Shown: positions 16,682-26,010, numbered from the stretch's first letter. The stretch is 40,495 bases of DNA from Bacteroidia bacterium (GCA_025451785.1 JANWJV010000062.1:1-40495); one strand, 5' to 3'. Notes: generated by a model not told the origin, from the letters alone. Made by a program: numbers and translations.

Positions 16682-19600
16682 ATGCCCGTTGCTAAAGTTA
16701 AGACCCCGAAACTTTCACAGGAGGCCCTCGAAAAGCGTAAGACAAAGATCGATGCGCTGAACGAGGAGGCCTGGGAGCTTAACCGCAAGAACCCTAAAGC
16801 GGCACGGGAGACCGCCGATGAGGCGCTCCGTCTCTCAAGAAAAACCAATTACAAGAAAGGAGTAGCCTATGCCCTGCGAACGCTTGGCGCCTGTTCGGTT
16901 TGGCAGCAGAAGAACAGCGAGGCCATGGCTTGCAGCGTGGAGAGCATAAGCCTTCTGAAAGAGCTCGGCGAAAAATCGCAGGAGGCCCAGGTGCATTATA
17001 ATATCGGCGCCAACTTTTTTTACATGGCCGACTATGACAATGCTTTCAAGCATTCGATGCAAAGCTTCAGCCTTTACGAGGAGGTGGGCGACCAACTTGG
17101 AATGGCGGAAGGGCTCAATGGAATGGCCACCGTTTATTACGTTACAGGCGATAATGACAAGGCCCTCGAATACCTGGAACGGGCCCTGAAGCTGAGCGAA
17201 GAAGTGGGAGACACTGTTGTGCGGGCGAAGATATTCGACGGGATGGGGGAGACCTATTGTAACCTGAAGCAATACGACAAAGCGATAAGCTGCATGTTCA
17301 AGAGCCTGGAGTTTACCAGGATGAGCAAGGACAATGAGCAGATACAAGGCTTCGCCCTCGATGGGATAGGAAGATTGTACGCGATAAAAGGAGATCATGA
17401 AAAGGCACTTACCAATTATAACATGGCGCTGGCGGTGCGTAAGCTCATTGGCCATAAGCCAGGGCAGGTGATCACACATAGCAACATCGGTAAGTTGTAT
17501 TTTAAAATGGGAAAGAACTCCCTCGCGGAGCTCAATCTTAAGAAGGCGCTCAACATGGCGCTGAAGTTAAAATACAAGGAAGGTATTTGTGCGGCCAGTG
17601 AAGCGCTTTCGCTCCTCTACGAAAGAACGAAGCGCCCGCGCAAGGCCCTGGAGATGCATAAGAAGTTTCACCTGATAAGAGAAGAGCTGCTGCGGGAGAC
17701 CGATACGAAGAAGAGCAGGAGCGTGGAGCAGCAGTTCAGGATGGAGCAGGTGGAAAAAGAACGCCGCATGCTGCAGCGGAAGAACAAAGACCTTGAATCA
17801 TATTATAAAGACATTACGCTCCTTAGCGAGATAGGACAAAAGATCATATCAAGCCTTTCGGTGGAGGTGATCGTGGATACGGTGTACGAAAACGTGAATG
17901 CGTTAATGGATGCTACCGGTTTCGGTATCGGTATTTATGAAAAGGACAAGAACCATCTCTTGTTCCCCCTTTATATTGAAGGCGGAGAGCGCACACACAA
18001 CACCACGTATGATCTTGCGGAGGAAAATCGCCTGGCCAGCTGGTGCTTCCGTAACAACAAAGAGATCTTTATCAATGATTTTAAAAAGGAAGTAAAAAAA
18101 TATGTCAGTCAGATCGGCGCGCCCAAGTTCGGGAAGGCCACGGAGGCGCTCATCTACCTGCCCATCACTGTAAAGGACAAGATCATGGGAGTGATCACCG
18201 TGCAGAGCTTCAGCAAGAATGCCTATAGTAATTACCATCTTAACATGCTCCGCAACCTTGCCGTTTATACCGGTATCGCGCTCGAGAACGCTGGTCTTTA
18301 CAAGGGAATGGAGGGGAAGGTGGAGGAGCGTACCAGGGAGATCGTACAGCAGAAAGAAGCGATCGAGCGAAGCCATCAGAATACCGAGCTGCTTGGCGAC
18401 ATCGGCAGGCAGATCACTTCCACCCTCGACTTCGACACCATCTTCACGAATCTCTACGAGAACGTGAACAAGCTGATGGACGCCGCATGTTTCGGAGTGC
18501 GGCTATATCATCCTGATAAGAACCAGGTGGAGTACAAATTCGAGATAGAGAACGGGTATAAGTATCCTACCGAGTTCATTTCTATGGAAGACGGGAATAA
18601 TCTTACGGTTTGGTGCATACGTAACAAGAAGGTGGTGTTCATTAACGATTACGCTGAAGAGTATAAGAAGTATGCCGGCGAGATACGTGTGGTGGGCGGC
18701 GACATGCCGCACTCCATTGTGTTTGTGCCCATGATGATGGGCGACAGGGTCATTGGTGCTATCACGGCGCAGAGCTTTAAGAAGAACGCCTATACCACTT
18801 ACGATCTCCACATCCTGCAAACGCTTTGCAACTATACAGCTACGGCACTCGAGAACGCCAACCTGTATAACGATACCCGTTTGCTCAGTACCATCGCCAA
18901 GGATATTTCCTCATCACTGTCGGTGGAGACCATTGTTTCGAAAGTGTATCAAAACGTGAACACACTTATGAGCGCCGAGTGTTTCGGTATCGGCATCCTC
19001 AATCCTAAGAGCGAAAGCATCGAGTTCAGGGGATTCGTGGAGAAAGGCGAGGTGATGGGGCCTTTCTCTTATAAAGTGGAAGACCGCAACCGCCTCGCTG
19101 TATGGTGTTTCAGCAGGGGAGAGGAGATCTTTATCAACGATTTCAGTACTGAGTATACCCAATACATCACCATGCACAAGGCGCCGGTGGCCGGGCAGGA
19201 TTCTTCCTCCATCATGTACCTGCCGCTGGTCTCGAAAGAAAAGGTCATCGGGGTCATCACGGTACAAAGCTTCAGTAAAGGAGCTTATACCAATTATCAC
19301 TTAAACCTGCTGCGCAACCTCGCGGTCTCGATCGGGATCGCGCTCGACAACGCTTCGCTGTATGAGAACCTCGAGGATAAAGTGGAGGATACCAAATTGC
19401 TGGGCCAGATCGCGAAAGACATCACCTCTTCCCTTTCGGTAGAGACCATTATCTCGCATGTGTATGAGAACGTGAACACCCTTATGAGCGCGGATAGTTT
19501 TGGCATCGGGCTTTACAACCCCGCCACGCAAAGCCTGCAGTTCCCCGGTTTCATAGAACGCAATGAGAAGATGCCATTCTTCGAGTTCTTCGTAGCGGAT

Positions 19601-20710
19601 AAGAACCGCTTTGCCGTTTGGTGTTTCGACAATGAGAAGGAGATATTTGTGAATGAACTGGGGAAAGAATATAACCGCTATATAAAAGGGTTGCAGGCTC
19701 CCGTGGCGGGTTCGGACCCTGAGTCGGTCATTTACCTGCCCCTGTTCACCAAGGACAAAAAGATCGGCGTGATCACAGTGCAGAGCTTTACCCGAAACGC
19801 GTATACCGAATACCACCTGGATATCCTGAAGAACCTGGCCGTGTCAGTGGCCATCGCGCTCGACAACGCGGGGCTGTACCAGAACCTTGAAACGAAAGTA
19901 GAGGAGCGTACCGCCGAGGTGATGCATCAGAAACAGATCATCGAACAAAAGAACAAGGAGATAACCGACAGTATTAATTATGCCCAGCAGATACAGCAGG
20001 CCATTCTTCCCCTTACCCATGATATTTACCAGTTGCTGCCCGATTCTTTTGGTCTTTATCGTCCTAAAGATGTGGTGAGCGGCGATTTTTATTGGGTGGG
20101 CAAACAGGGAGGCAAGGTGATGGTGGCCGCAACCGACTGTACGGGTCACGGAGTGCCTGGCGCTTTCATGAGCATGCTGGCCAGTAATAAACTTGATGAT
20201 GCCATCTTCGAAAAGAAGATGACCCGGCCTTCGGATATATTGTGCACGCTTAATACGGGGATCAAGACCACGCTGAAGCAGAACCAGGAGGGATCATTAT
20301 CGCGCGACGGACTTGACATAGCGCTTATCAGTATTAACCTGGAAACAATGAAGATGGAGTTTGCTGGAGCGAACCGACCGCTGCTTCGTATGCGCAATGG
20401 CGAGATGACCGAGATACCTCCTACAAAGTCGGCCATCGGGGGACTAACGCCCGATAACCAGGAGTTCGCCAACGAAGAAATAGAGATCGCGAAAGGCGAC
20501 TGCCTTTATATTTTTACCGATGGGTATGCCGACCAGTTTGGTGGTGAGGAGGGGAAGAAGTTCATGAGCAAGCGCTTTAAGGAACTGTTGTTCTCTATTC
20601 ATCAGCTCCCGATGAAAGAGCAGGAGACCATTCTCGAAAAGACCTTCCACCAATGGAGGGGAAGCCGTGAGCAGATCGATGATATCCTTGTGATCGGCAT
20701 CAGGATCTGA
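16682..20710 (+). CDS. Multi-sensor phosphatase: TPR, four tandem GAF domains, SpoIIE
   Basis: This 1342-residue protein has no signal peptide or membrane span, so it is cytosolic. TPR helices span about 25-335 (YALRTLGAC, NIGANFFYMADYDNA, NGMATVYYVTGDNDKALEYLERAL) and a coiled coil spans about 340-380. Four homologous GAF domains begin near 380, 569, 735 and 906. Each has a Y(E/Q)NVNxLM element, a W-C pair (first at 454-455), an I/VN(D/E) motif and an end IALENA-like helix. A second coiled coil precedes the SpoIIE domain from about 1097 (SINYAQQIQQAILP, DVVSGDFYW, ATDCTGHGVPGAFMSML, DGLDIALI, FTDGYADQFGG, IDDILVIGIRI). The metal-binding aspartates are present, so Ser/Thr phosphatase activity is expected. 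The target may be an anti-sigma antagonist, but none is encoded nearby. Start ATG 16682 was preferred to TTG 16676. Confidence 0.93.
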   Translation: MPVAKVKTPKLSQEALEKRKTKIDALNEEAWELNRKNPKAARETADEALRLSRKTNYKKGVAYALRTLGACSVWQQKNSEAMACSVESISLLKELGEKSQEAQVHYNIGANFFYMADYDNAFKHSMQSFSLYEEVGDQLGMAEGLNGMATVYYVTGDNDKALEYLERALKLSEEVGDTVVRAKIFDGMGETYCNLKQYDKAISCMFKSLEFTRMSKDNEQIQGFALDGIGRLYAIKGDHEKALTNYNMALAVRKLIGHKPGQVITHSNIGKLYFKMGKNSLAELNLKKALNMALKLKYKEGICAASEALSLLYERTKRPRKALEMHKKFHLIREELLRETDTKKSRSVEQQFRMEQVEKERRMLQRKNKDLESYYKDITLLSEIGQKIISSLSVEVIVDTVYENVNALMDATGFGIGIYEKDKNHLLFPLYIEGGERTHNTTYDLAEENRLASWCFRNNKEIFINDFKKEVKKYVSQIGAPKFGKATEALIYLPITVKDKIMGVITVQSFSKNAYSNYHLNMLRNLAVYTGIALENAGLYKGMEGKVEERTREIVQQKEAIERSHQNTELLGDIGRQITSTLDFDTIFTNLYENVNKLMDAACFGVRLYHPDKNQVEYKFEIENGYKYPTEFISMEDGNNLTVWCIRNKKVVFINDYAEEYKKYAGEIRVVGGDMPHSIVFVPMMMGDRVIGAITAQSFKKNAYTTYDLHILQTLCNYTATALENANLYNDTRLLSTIAKDISSSLSVETIVSKVYQNVNTLMSAECFGIGILNPKSESIEFRGFVEKGEVMGPFSYKVEDRNRLAVWCFSRGEEIFINDFSTEYTQYITMHKAPVAGQDSSSIMYLPLVSKEKVIGVITVQSFSKGAYTNYHLNLLRNLAVSIGIALDNASLYENLEDKVEDTKLLGQIAKDITSSLSVETIISHVYENVNTLMSADSFGIGLYNPATQSLQFPGFIERNEKMPFFEFFVADKNRFAVWCFDNEKEIFVNELGKEYNRYIKGLQAPVAGSDPESVIYLPLFTKDKKIGVITVQSFTRNAYTEYHLDILKNLAVSVAIALDNAGLYQNLETKVEERTAEVMHQKQIIEQKNKEITDSINYAQQIQQAILPLTHDIYQLLPDSFGLYRPKDVVSGDFYWVGKQGGKVMVAATDCTGHGVPGAFMSMLASNKLDDAIFEKKMTRPSDILCTLNTGIKTTLKQNQEGSLSRDGLDIALISINLETMKMEFAGANRPLLRMRNGEMTEIPPTKSAIGGLTPDNQEFANEEIEIAKGDCLYIFTDGYADQFGGEEGKKFMSKRFKELLFSIHQLPMKEQETILEKTFHQWRGSREQIDDILVIGIRI

Positions 20711-20866
20711 ACCTAAAGATTAATTTAATTAGATCTTATTAATTTATAATTGATTGATAATCAATAATATAATTAAATATTAGATCAAAACAGAAAAGTA
20801 AATACATTAAAAATGTGGTTTCATTTCAGGTATATACCATAGTAGATTTGCTTTCAGAAAACACTT
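20711..20866. other. AT-rich intergenic stretch
   Basis: These bases lie between the convergent phosphatase gene and the sorting-domain gene. They are very AT-rich, with several short dyads (for example ttgatt/aatcaa around 20751-20765). No credible gene or promoter was seen. Confidence 0.6.
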
Positions 20867-20891
20867 CCAGGATAATTAAGGGATATCCTGG
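20867..20891. repeat. Perfect 8-bp inverted repeat
   Basis: Arms ccaggata (20867-20874) and tatcctgg (20884-20891) flank a 9-base loop. There is no T run after it on either strand, so it is not a standard terminator by itself. It sits next to the terminator at 20899 and may be a 3'-end stabiliser. Confidence 0.55.
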
Positions 20892-20898
20892 TCGTAAC

Positions 20899-20929
20899 AA
20901 AAAGGCCTCTCTCCAGAAGGGGCCTTTTT
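20899..20929. terminator. Bidirectional intrinsic terminator
   Basis: Arms aaaaaggcc (20899-20907) and ggccttttt (20921-20929) give a 9-bp stem with T runs in both directions. It lies between the + phosphatase gene (ends 20710) and the - sorting-domain gene (ends 20935) and probably serves both. Confidence 0.85.
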
Positions 20930-20934
20930 ACTTT

Positions 20935-21618
20935 TTAGGGCTTCACGAACTTCTTCGTAAAGCTTCCTTCGGAAGAGGAGTAGGTAATGAAGTAAATGCC
21001 TGAGGATATGGGATCAAGGCTGATCCTGTTCTCGCCTTTTACAGCGGCCCGTTTCAGCAGGGTAGAGCCCGTTAGCGAGGTAACGCTTAGCGTTGCGCCT
21101 GCCGTTGCGCCTTCCTTTATCAGCAACCTCAATTCAGGTTCACCTGTTGCGGAAATGATCTTTAAAGCATCGGAGCTGGTATTCTTTTCTACACCGGTCA
21201 TATTCACCACATGGATAAAAAAAGTAAGCGTATCGTATTGAGAGTTGCCGTCGTCAACCAGGTAGCGTATCGTGTTAGTGCCTGTGATGTTTCCGCTATA
21301 GGAGTGAAGGAAGAGCCAGCCGGTTTGTCCTGTATCGATCGAAGGAAAAGAGCCGGCCTTGGGCATTCCCAGCCAGCAGAAGCCGGAAGAGCACATGGTG
21401 AAATAGGAGTCGGCCAATGTATCCATTTCGATCAGTGTCCAGTTAAGCGTGAGCTTTATATTGGTAATGTTGGTAAAGGTGATGCCATCGTACGTTTGGT
21501 CGTTGATGTTGAGCGTTTGGCTGTGTACTTTGCCTGGGCTCAACGAAAAATTTTGGGCAGCGCCATTCATTGCGGTGACCGCAAGAATGAGAAGCATAGT
21601 TATCCTCAGGATTTTCAT
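20935..21618 (-). CDS. Secreted protein with T9SS type A sorting domain
   Basis: The 227-residue protein starts MKILRITMLLIL with a signal peptide ending near NGA-AQ. The body (about 22-145) is a beta-rich domain (LSPGKVHSQTLNINDQ, LTLNWTLIEMD, GQTGWLFLHSYSG, YDTLTFFIHVVNMTGVE) that I do not recognise. Residues about 150-227 form a type A (Por secretion system) sorting domain: LRLLIKEGA, LSVTSLTGSTLL, NRISLDPISSGIYFI and the end FTKKFVKP. In known cases this is cut off after export and the protein is attached to surface polysaccharide. An in-frame extension of 125 codons upstream was rejected because it antisenses the next gene, runs through the terminator at 21646, and lacks a signal peptide. 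Confidence 0.85.
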   Translation of the reverse strand: MKILRITMLLILAVTAMNGAAQNFSLSPGKVHSQTLNINDQTYDGITFTNITNIKLTLNWTLIEMDTLADSYFTMCSSGFCWLGMPKAGSFPSIDTGQTGWLFLHSYSGNITGTNTIRYLVDDGNSQYDTLTFFIHVVNMTGVEKNTSSDALKIISATGEPELRLLIKEGATAGATLSVTSLTGSTLLKRAAVKGENRISLDPISSGIYFITYSSSEGSFTKKFVKP

Positions 21619-21645
21619 AATACAATAGTACATAATTCCTACCGC

Positions 21646-21675
21646 AAAAAAAAGGATGGCAGAAATGCCATCCTT
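21646..21675 (-). terminator. Intrinsic terminator of the His/Trp/Gly-rich protein gene
   Basis: A perfect 10-bp stem (21652-21661 with 21666-21675, loop gaaa) is followed on the minus strand by eight U residues (complement of 21646-21653). It lies 19 bases after the stop at 21695 and 27 bases before the start of the next minus gene. The two minus-strand genes are therefore probably separate units. Confidence 0.9.
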
Positions 21676-21694
21676 CGATCTTTGTTGTGCCTGA

Positions 21695-22666
21695 TCAATG
21701 CCTTCTGCCGCCGCCACCGCCTTTTCCTCCACCGCCACCGCCATTGTGGTTCCTTGCTCCACCGCCTCCGCCGCCTTTGTGGCCGCCGCCATTAGGCGCG
21801 GGGGATACCCTTTGTTGTTGTTTTGGAGGTGCGGCCCGTTGAGCGCCGCCGCCCCTGTTGCCTTTCGAAGGAGCAGGTGACATCCTGGGTGCCGACCTGC
21901 GCGCTTTGTAATTGTCGTTTGCAGCCCTGTGACGTTGAACCACCACGGGTGAGCTTTTACGGTAAGGAGTGTACACTTTGTGAGCCACCACAACCCTATG
22001 AACCGCTACAGGATGGTGATACGCATGATAATGAGCGCAATGGGAATAGTGCCAGCGCCAGGGATGTGGTTTCCAGGGCCTGTACCATCCGGGGTAATGG
22101 CGCCATTTCCAGGGCGATACCCAAACCACATAAACTGGGGCATAAATGAAACGTACTGAGGGCCACAGCCAAACGTTCACCCACACTCCGCGAGTAATGA
22201 GCTCAGGCGAAGAAGGGCCTTTTTTGCGAACATCGGTCACCTCTACAGGCTCTATGATCTTTTGTTCACCGTACACATCTTCATCACCCAATATCTGCAG
22301 CTGAGCTGAGGCTTCGCCGTTCTTTTCGATCTCGATCACGGCAAGGTCCTGCGATTCGGTGTCACTCACCGGAACCTGGAGAACAATGGCATGAGCGCCG
22401 CCGTCCATGCGGTCTTCCACACGCACGTAATCAGTCTCGCCGTCGCCGTTCAGGTCGAGGTCGTTCACCGAATTGTCTTCGGAGTTTAGCAGTTTTTCGA
22501 ACTCTTCGAGGGAGCTTGCCTTTTTGAACATTTCCAGGGCGCCCTGGAGGCTGAAATTATCGCCGGGCATTCCGGTGCTGTCGGCCTCTTCGCCGGCGGA
22601 AGCGGTGCTGAACAGGCCTGGGCTTACCAGGCAGGCGGTCAGCAATAGGGTCTTGATGCGTTTCAT
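21695..22666 (-). CDS. Exported His/Trp-rich protein with Gly-rich tail, unknown function
   Basis: The 323-residue protein has a signal peptide (MKRIKTLLLTACLVSPGLFSTASA). An acidic region follows (about 25-155) with a calcium-loop-like DLNGDGETDYVRVED and a set of beta strands (HAIVLQVPV, DLAVIEIEK, ASAQLQILG). Residues about 160-225 are unusually rich in Trp, Tyr, His and Pro (VWVSPWKWRHYPGWYRPW, HYSHCAHYHAYHHPVAVHR). The last 90 residues are basic, with Gly runs. I recognise a general Bacteroidota pattern but no named family. A periplasmic or envelope role with possible metal or polymer binding is a guess from composition. Confidence 0.75.
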   Translation of the reverse strand: MKRIKTLLLTACLVSPGLFSTASAGEEADSTGMPGDNFSLQGALEMFKKASSLEEFEKLLNSEDNSVNDLDLNGDGETDYVRVEDRMDGGAHAIVLQVPVSDTESQDLAVIEIEKNGEASAQLQILGDEDVYGEQKIIEPVEVTDVRKKGPSSPELITRGVWVNVWLWPSVRFIYAPVYVVWVSPWKWRHYPGWYRPWKPHPWRWHYSHCAHYHAYHHPVAVHRVVVAHKVYTPYRKSSPVVVQRHRAANDNYKARRSAPRMSPAPSKGNRGGGAQRAAPPKQQQRVSPAPNGGGHKGGGGGGARNHNGGGGGGKGGGGGRRH

Positions 22667-22712
22667 GTGGTTGATTTTGAGGGTTGGATGGGCGAAAAGC
22701 CCGATAGTTTAA

Positions 22713-22780
22713 CCGGCGGTTTACAGAAACCAGGCCAAGATAACAAAAGGCGGCGAAAAAGCCATCCTCCGGCGGTTTAC
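22713..22780. repeat. Direct repeat ccggcggtttac, two copies 56 bases apart
   Basis: The 12-mer occurs at 22713-22724 and 22769-22780, in the divergent gap between the His/Trp-rich gene and rpsL. The first copy lies in an inverted repeat aaccg-g-cggtt. Such paired sites can be operators. No regulator can be named. Confidence 0.45.
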
Positions 22781-22842
22781 CGGCAGGACCCAAATCAGGC
22801 CCGGACACCCCGAAAAACCGCTAAAATATTTTTCAACAGGCC

Positions 22843-22871
22843 TTGTTAATATAAAAATAATTGTACCTTTG
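22843..22871 (+). promoter_or_regulatory. Main promoter of the str-S10-spc-alpha cluster
   Basis: TTG (22843-22845) and TACCTTTG (22864-22871) with 18 bases between them fit the Bacteroidota consensus TTG/TAnnTTTG. The expected start is near 22877, giving a leader of about 75 bases before the rpsL ATG (22954). This is the only strong promoter seen for the 17.5-kb cluster. Confidence 0.8.
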
Positions 22872-22873
22872 CC

Positions 22874-22907
22874 GTCCCCTAAAAAAATGTGGGGACTATT
22901 TTTTTAT
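22874..22907 (+). promoter_or_regulatory. Leader hairpin with U-rich tail before rpsL
   Basis: Arms gtcccc (22874-22879) and ggggac (22891-22896) enclose an A-rich 11-base loop and are followed by a T-rich run (22897-22907). It has the form of an intrinsic terminator, but it sits at or next to the predicted transcription start. It may protect the 5' end or act in attenuation. If RNA starts after 22876 the stem is shortened. Confidence 0.6.
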
Positions 22908-22953
22908 TGCATAAACCGAACTAAAAAGTACTGAAAATTAATCAAATTTTGAG

Positions 22954-23352
22954 ATGCCAACGATACAGCAACTAGTACGCAAAGGCCGCACAAAGAACAG
23001 CAATAAGAGCAAATCGGCCGCACTGGAATCGTGTCCCCAGCGCCGCGGCGTTTGCACCCGTGTTTACACCACCACCCCCAAGAAGCCGAACTCGGCAATG
23101 CGTAAGGTGGCAAGGGTAAGGATGACCAACGGGAAAGAGGTGAACGCCTACATTCCCGGCGAAGGCCATAACCTCCAGGAGCACAGCATCGTGCTGGTGA
23201 GAGGCGGAAGGGTAAAAGACCTTCCCGGTGTGCGCTACCACCTGGTGCGTGGAGCACTTGATACCGCCGGTGTAGAAGGCCGCAAACAGCGCCGTTCGAA
23301 ATACGGTGCTAAGAAACCGAAAGCAGGCGCAGCAGCAGCAGCGAAAAAATAA
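22954..23352 (+). CDS. rpsL: 30S ribosomal protein S12
   Basis: S12 sits at the decoding centre of the 30S subunit. The 132-residue protein has the invariant [30 protein letters not shown] and [20 protein letters not shown] blocks. The lysines of TPKKPNS (43, 44) and of GRVKDLP are the usual wild-type ones. A short Ala-rich tail ([10 protein letters not shown]) replaces the usual end. It is the first gene of the cluster, 24 bases before rpsG. Confidence 0.99.
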   Translation: MPTIQQLVRKGRTKNSNKSKSAALESCPQRRGVCTRVYTTTPKKPNSAMRKVARVRMTNGKEVNAYIPGEGHNLQEHSIVLVRGGRVKDLPGVRYHLVRGALDTAGVEGRKQRRSKYGAKKPKAGAAAAAKK

Positions 23353-23376
23353 TCAGAACAACATTCATTTCCTAAG

Positions 23377-23844
23377 ATGAGAAAGACAAAAGCCAAAAAG
23401 AGAATAGTACTTCCCGACCCCAAGTTCAACGACGTGCTGGTGACCCGTTTTGTAAACAACCTCATGTTCGAAGGCAAGAAGGGCAAGGCCTACAGCATTT
23501 TTTACGATGCGATCGAAACCGTTCAGAAACGCGCGGAGAGCGATGGCCTTGAGATGTGGAAAAAGGCGCTTACCAATGTAACTCCCGCCGTTGAGGTGAG
23601 GAGCCGCAGGGTAGGTGGTGCTACTTTCCAGATCCCTTCCGAGATCCGTCCCGAGAGGAGGCTCTCCATGGGCATCAAATGGCTGATAGCATACGCAAGG
23701 CTTCGTAACGAGAAATCGATGGCGCAGAAACTTGCCGCCGAGATCATCGCTGCCGCCAAAGAAGAGGGCGCTGCTTACAAGAAGAAAGAAGACGTACACA
23801 AAATGGCGGAGGCGAACAAGGCCTTCTCTCACTTTAAGTTCTAA
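23377..23844 (+). CDS. rpsG: 30S ribosomal protein S7
   Basis: S7 nucleates folding of the 16S rRNA 3' major domain (the head). At 155 residues it has the usual length, with [46 protein letters not shown] and [11 protein letters not shown] (quoted in parts). It lies 18 bases before fusA. In E. coli S7 represses the str operon by binding between rpsL and rpsG; the 24-base gap here is too short to show an equivalent site. Confidence 0.99.
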   Translation: MRKTKAKKRIVLPDPKFNDVLVTRFVNNLMFEGKKGKAYSIFYDAIETVQKRAESDGLEMWKKALTNVTPAVEVRSRRVGGATFQIPSEIRPERRLSMGIKWLIAYARLRNEKSMAQKLAAEIIAAAKEEGAAYKKKEDVHKMAEANKAFSHFKF

Positions 23845-23862
23845 CCACGAAGGAAACAAGCT

Positions 23863-25989
23863 ATGGCCCACGATCTTAATTATACCCGAAACATTGGAAT
23901 CGCCGCTCACATCGACGCTGGCAAGACCACTTGTACCGAGCGTATCCTGTATTATACAGGTGTTGTTCACAAGATCGGTGAGGTTCATGACGGGGCCGCT
24001 ACCATGGACTGGATGGTGCAGGAGCAGGAGCGTGGTATCACCATCACTTCAGCTGCTACCACCTGTTTCTGGAACTACCGTAAGAACAAATACAAAGTAA
24101 ACATCATTGATACCCCCGGCCACGTGGATTTTACCGTGGAGGTGAACCGCTCACTGCGTGTTCTCGACGGGCTGGTATTCCTTTTCTCTGCCGTTGACGG
24201 CGTAGAGCCCCAGTCGGAGACCAACTGGCGCCTTGCCAACAATTATAATGTTACCCGCCTCGGATTCGTTAACAAAATGGACCGCGCCGGTGCTGACTTC
24301 ATGAACGTGGTGAAACAGGTTCGTGAGATGCTTGGCGGCAACCCCCTTCCCATGCAGCTGCCCCTTGGCTCTGAAGAGAACTTTAAAGGTGTGGTTGACC
24401 TGGTGAACTTCCGTGGAATCGTTTGGAACGAGGCTGACCAGGGCATGACCTTCGAAGTGGTTCCCATTCCTGAAGACATGATGGAAGAGGCGAAGCACTG
24501 GAGGGAAAAGCTCCTCGAATCAGTAGCTGAGTTCGACGACAAACTGATGGAAAAATACTTCGCTGATCCTACCTCGATCACTGAAGACGAGATCCTTGCC
24601 GCGCTCCGCAAAGCCTGTATCGCCAATAAAGTGGTACCCATGTTCTGTGGTTCCGCTTTTAAGAACAAAGGTGTTCAGACCATGCTCGACTACGTGATGG
24701 CCCTGATGCCCAGCCCGATGGACAAGGACAATATTGTTGGTACCAACCCCGATACCGGCGAGCAAGTGACCCGCAAGCCCGACATAAAAGAGCCCTTTAC
24801 CGCGCTCGCGTTCAAGATCGCTACCGACCCCTTCGTAGGCCGTTTGGCCTATTTCCGTGCTTATTCAGGACACCTCGATTCAGGTTCTTATGTATTGAAC
24901 ACCCGCAGCGGAAACAAGGAACGTATCTCCCGTATCTTCCAGATGCACGCTAATAAGCAGAACCAGATCCAGGAGATCGAAGCCGGTGATATTGGCGCGG
25001 CGGTAGGGTTTAAAGATATTAAGACAGGCGACACACTTTGTGATGAGAACCATCCTATAGTACTTGAAGCCATGAAGTTCCCCGAGCCTGTTATCGGTCT
25101 CGCGGTAGAACCCAAAACACAAGCTGACCTCGACAAGTTGGGCGTTGCTCTTGGCAAGCTCACTGAAGAGGATCCCACCTTCCGTGTGAAGACAGATGAA
25201 GATTCAGGCCAGACCATTATCAGCGGTATGGGCGAACTTCACCTCGACATTATTGTTGACCGCCTCCGCAGGGAATTTAAAGTAGAAGTGAACCAGGGCG
25301 CTCCCCAGGTAGCCTATAAGGAAGCCATTGCAGGTACTATTGAACACCGCGAGCTTTATAAGAAGCAGACCGGTGGCCGTGGTAAGTTTGCCGATATGAA
25401 GGTGATCATCAGCCCTGTTGACGCTGATTTTGTTCCTGACGCTAAAAACCTCGGTCTCCAGTTCGAGAACGAGATCACCGGCGGTAACATTCCGAGGGAA
25501 TTCATTCCCGCGGTGGAAAAAGGTTTCCGTGCCGCAATGGCTAACGGCGTATTGGCCGGTTACCAATTGCAGAGCATGAAAGTGCAGCTGATCGACGGTT
25601 CTTACCACGATGTTGACTCCGACGCGCTCTCTTTCGAGATATGCGCCAAGTCGGCCTACCGTGAAGCGCTTCCGAAAGCCAAGCCTATTCTCCTTGAGCC
25701 TATCATGAGCGTTGAAGTGTTGACTCCCGAACAATACATGGGTGATATCGTAGGCGACCTTAACCGCCGCCGCGGACAGATGGAAGGGATGGACAGCCGC
25801 GCAGGAGCGCAGGTGATCAAGGCAAAAGTACCGCTGGGCGAGATGTTCGGTTACGTAACACAGCTCCGTACCATGTCATCGGGCCGCGCCAGTTCTACCA
25901 TGGAGTTCTCGCATTACGCTGAGACCCCCAGGAACATCGCGGAAGAAGTAATTGCAAAAGCCAAAGGCAAAAAAATAGAAAAAGTATAA
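23863..25989 (+). CDS. fusA: Elongation factor G
   Basis: EF-G is the GTPase that drives ribosomal translocation and, with RRF, recycling. The 708-residue protein has the five-domain layout of canonical EF-G. The GTPase motifs are AHIDAGKTT (15-23), RGIT (57-60), DTPGH (83-87) and NKMD (137-140). The later blocks [10 protein letters not shown] and [11 protein letters not shown] are present. No paralogue-type loss of motif was seen. It stands between rpsG and rpsJ without an intervening tuf gene, which is common in this phylum. Confidence 0.99.
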   Translation: MAHDLNYTRNIGIAAHIDAGKTTCTERILYYTGVVHKIGEVHDGAATMDWMVQEQERGITITSAATTCFWNYRKNKYKVNIIDTPGHVDFTVEVNRSLRVLDGLVFLFSAVDGVEPQSETNWRLANNYNVTRLGFVNKMDRAGADFMNVVKQVREMLGGNPLPMQLPLGSEENFKGVVDLVNFRGIVWNEADQGMTFEVVPIPEDMMEEAKHWREKLLESVAEFDDKLMEKYFADPTSITEDEILAALRKACIANKVVPMFCGSAFKNKGVQTMLDYVMALMPSPMDKDNIVGTNPDTGEQVTRKPDIKEPFTALAFKIATDPFVGRLAYFRAYSGHLDSGSYVLNTRSGNKERISRIFQMHANKQNQIQEIEAGDIGAAVGFKDIKTGDTLCDENHPIVLEAMKFPEPVIGLAVEPKTQADLDKLGVALGKLTEEDPTFRVKTDEDSGQTIISGMGELHLDIIVDRLRREFKVEVNQGAPQVAYKEAIAGTIEHRELYKKQTGGRGKFADMKVIISPVDADFVPDAKNLGLQFENEITGGNIPREFIPAVEKGFRAAMANGVLAGYQLQSMKVQLIDGSYHDVDSDALSFEICAKSAYREALPKAKPILLEPIMSVEVLTPEQYMGDIVGDLNRRRGQMEGMDSRAGAQVIKAKVPLGEMFGYVTQLRTMSSGRASSTMEFSHYAETPRNIAEEVIAKAKGKKIEKV

Positions 25990-26010
25990 TTCGTTCTTTA
26001 TAAAAAAGTC

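Noticed and set aside
20815-21003. Small plus-strand frame of 62 codons in the convergent gap
   Set aside because: It runs through the bidirectional terminator and into the antisense of the sorting-domain gene. No start signal is seen.
21619-21993. Upstream extension of the type A sorting-domain gene on the minus strand
   Set aside because: It would run through a strong terminator and over the end of the neighbouring gene in another frame. The signal peptide begins at 21618.
23845-26010. Missing tuf gene after fusA as an anomaly
   Set aside because: The str and S10 blocks are commonly joined without tuf in Bacteroidota, so this is ordinary.
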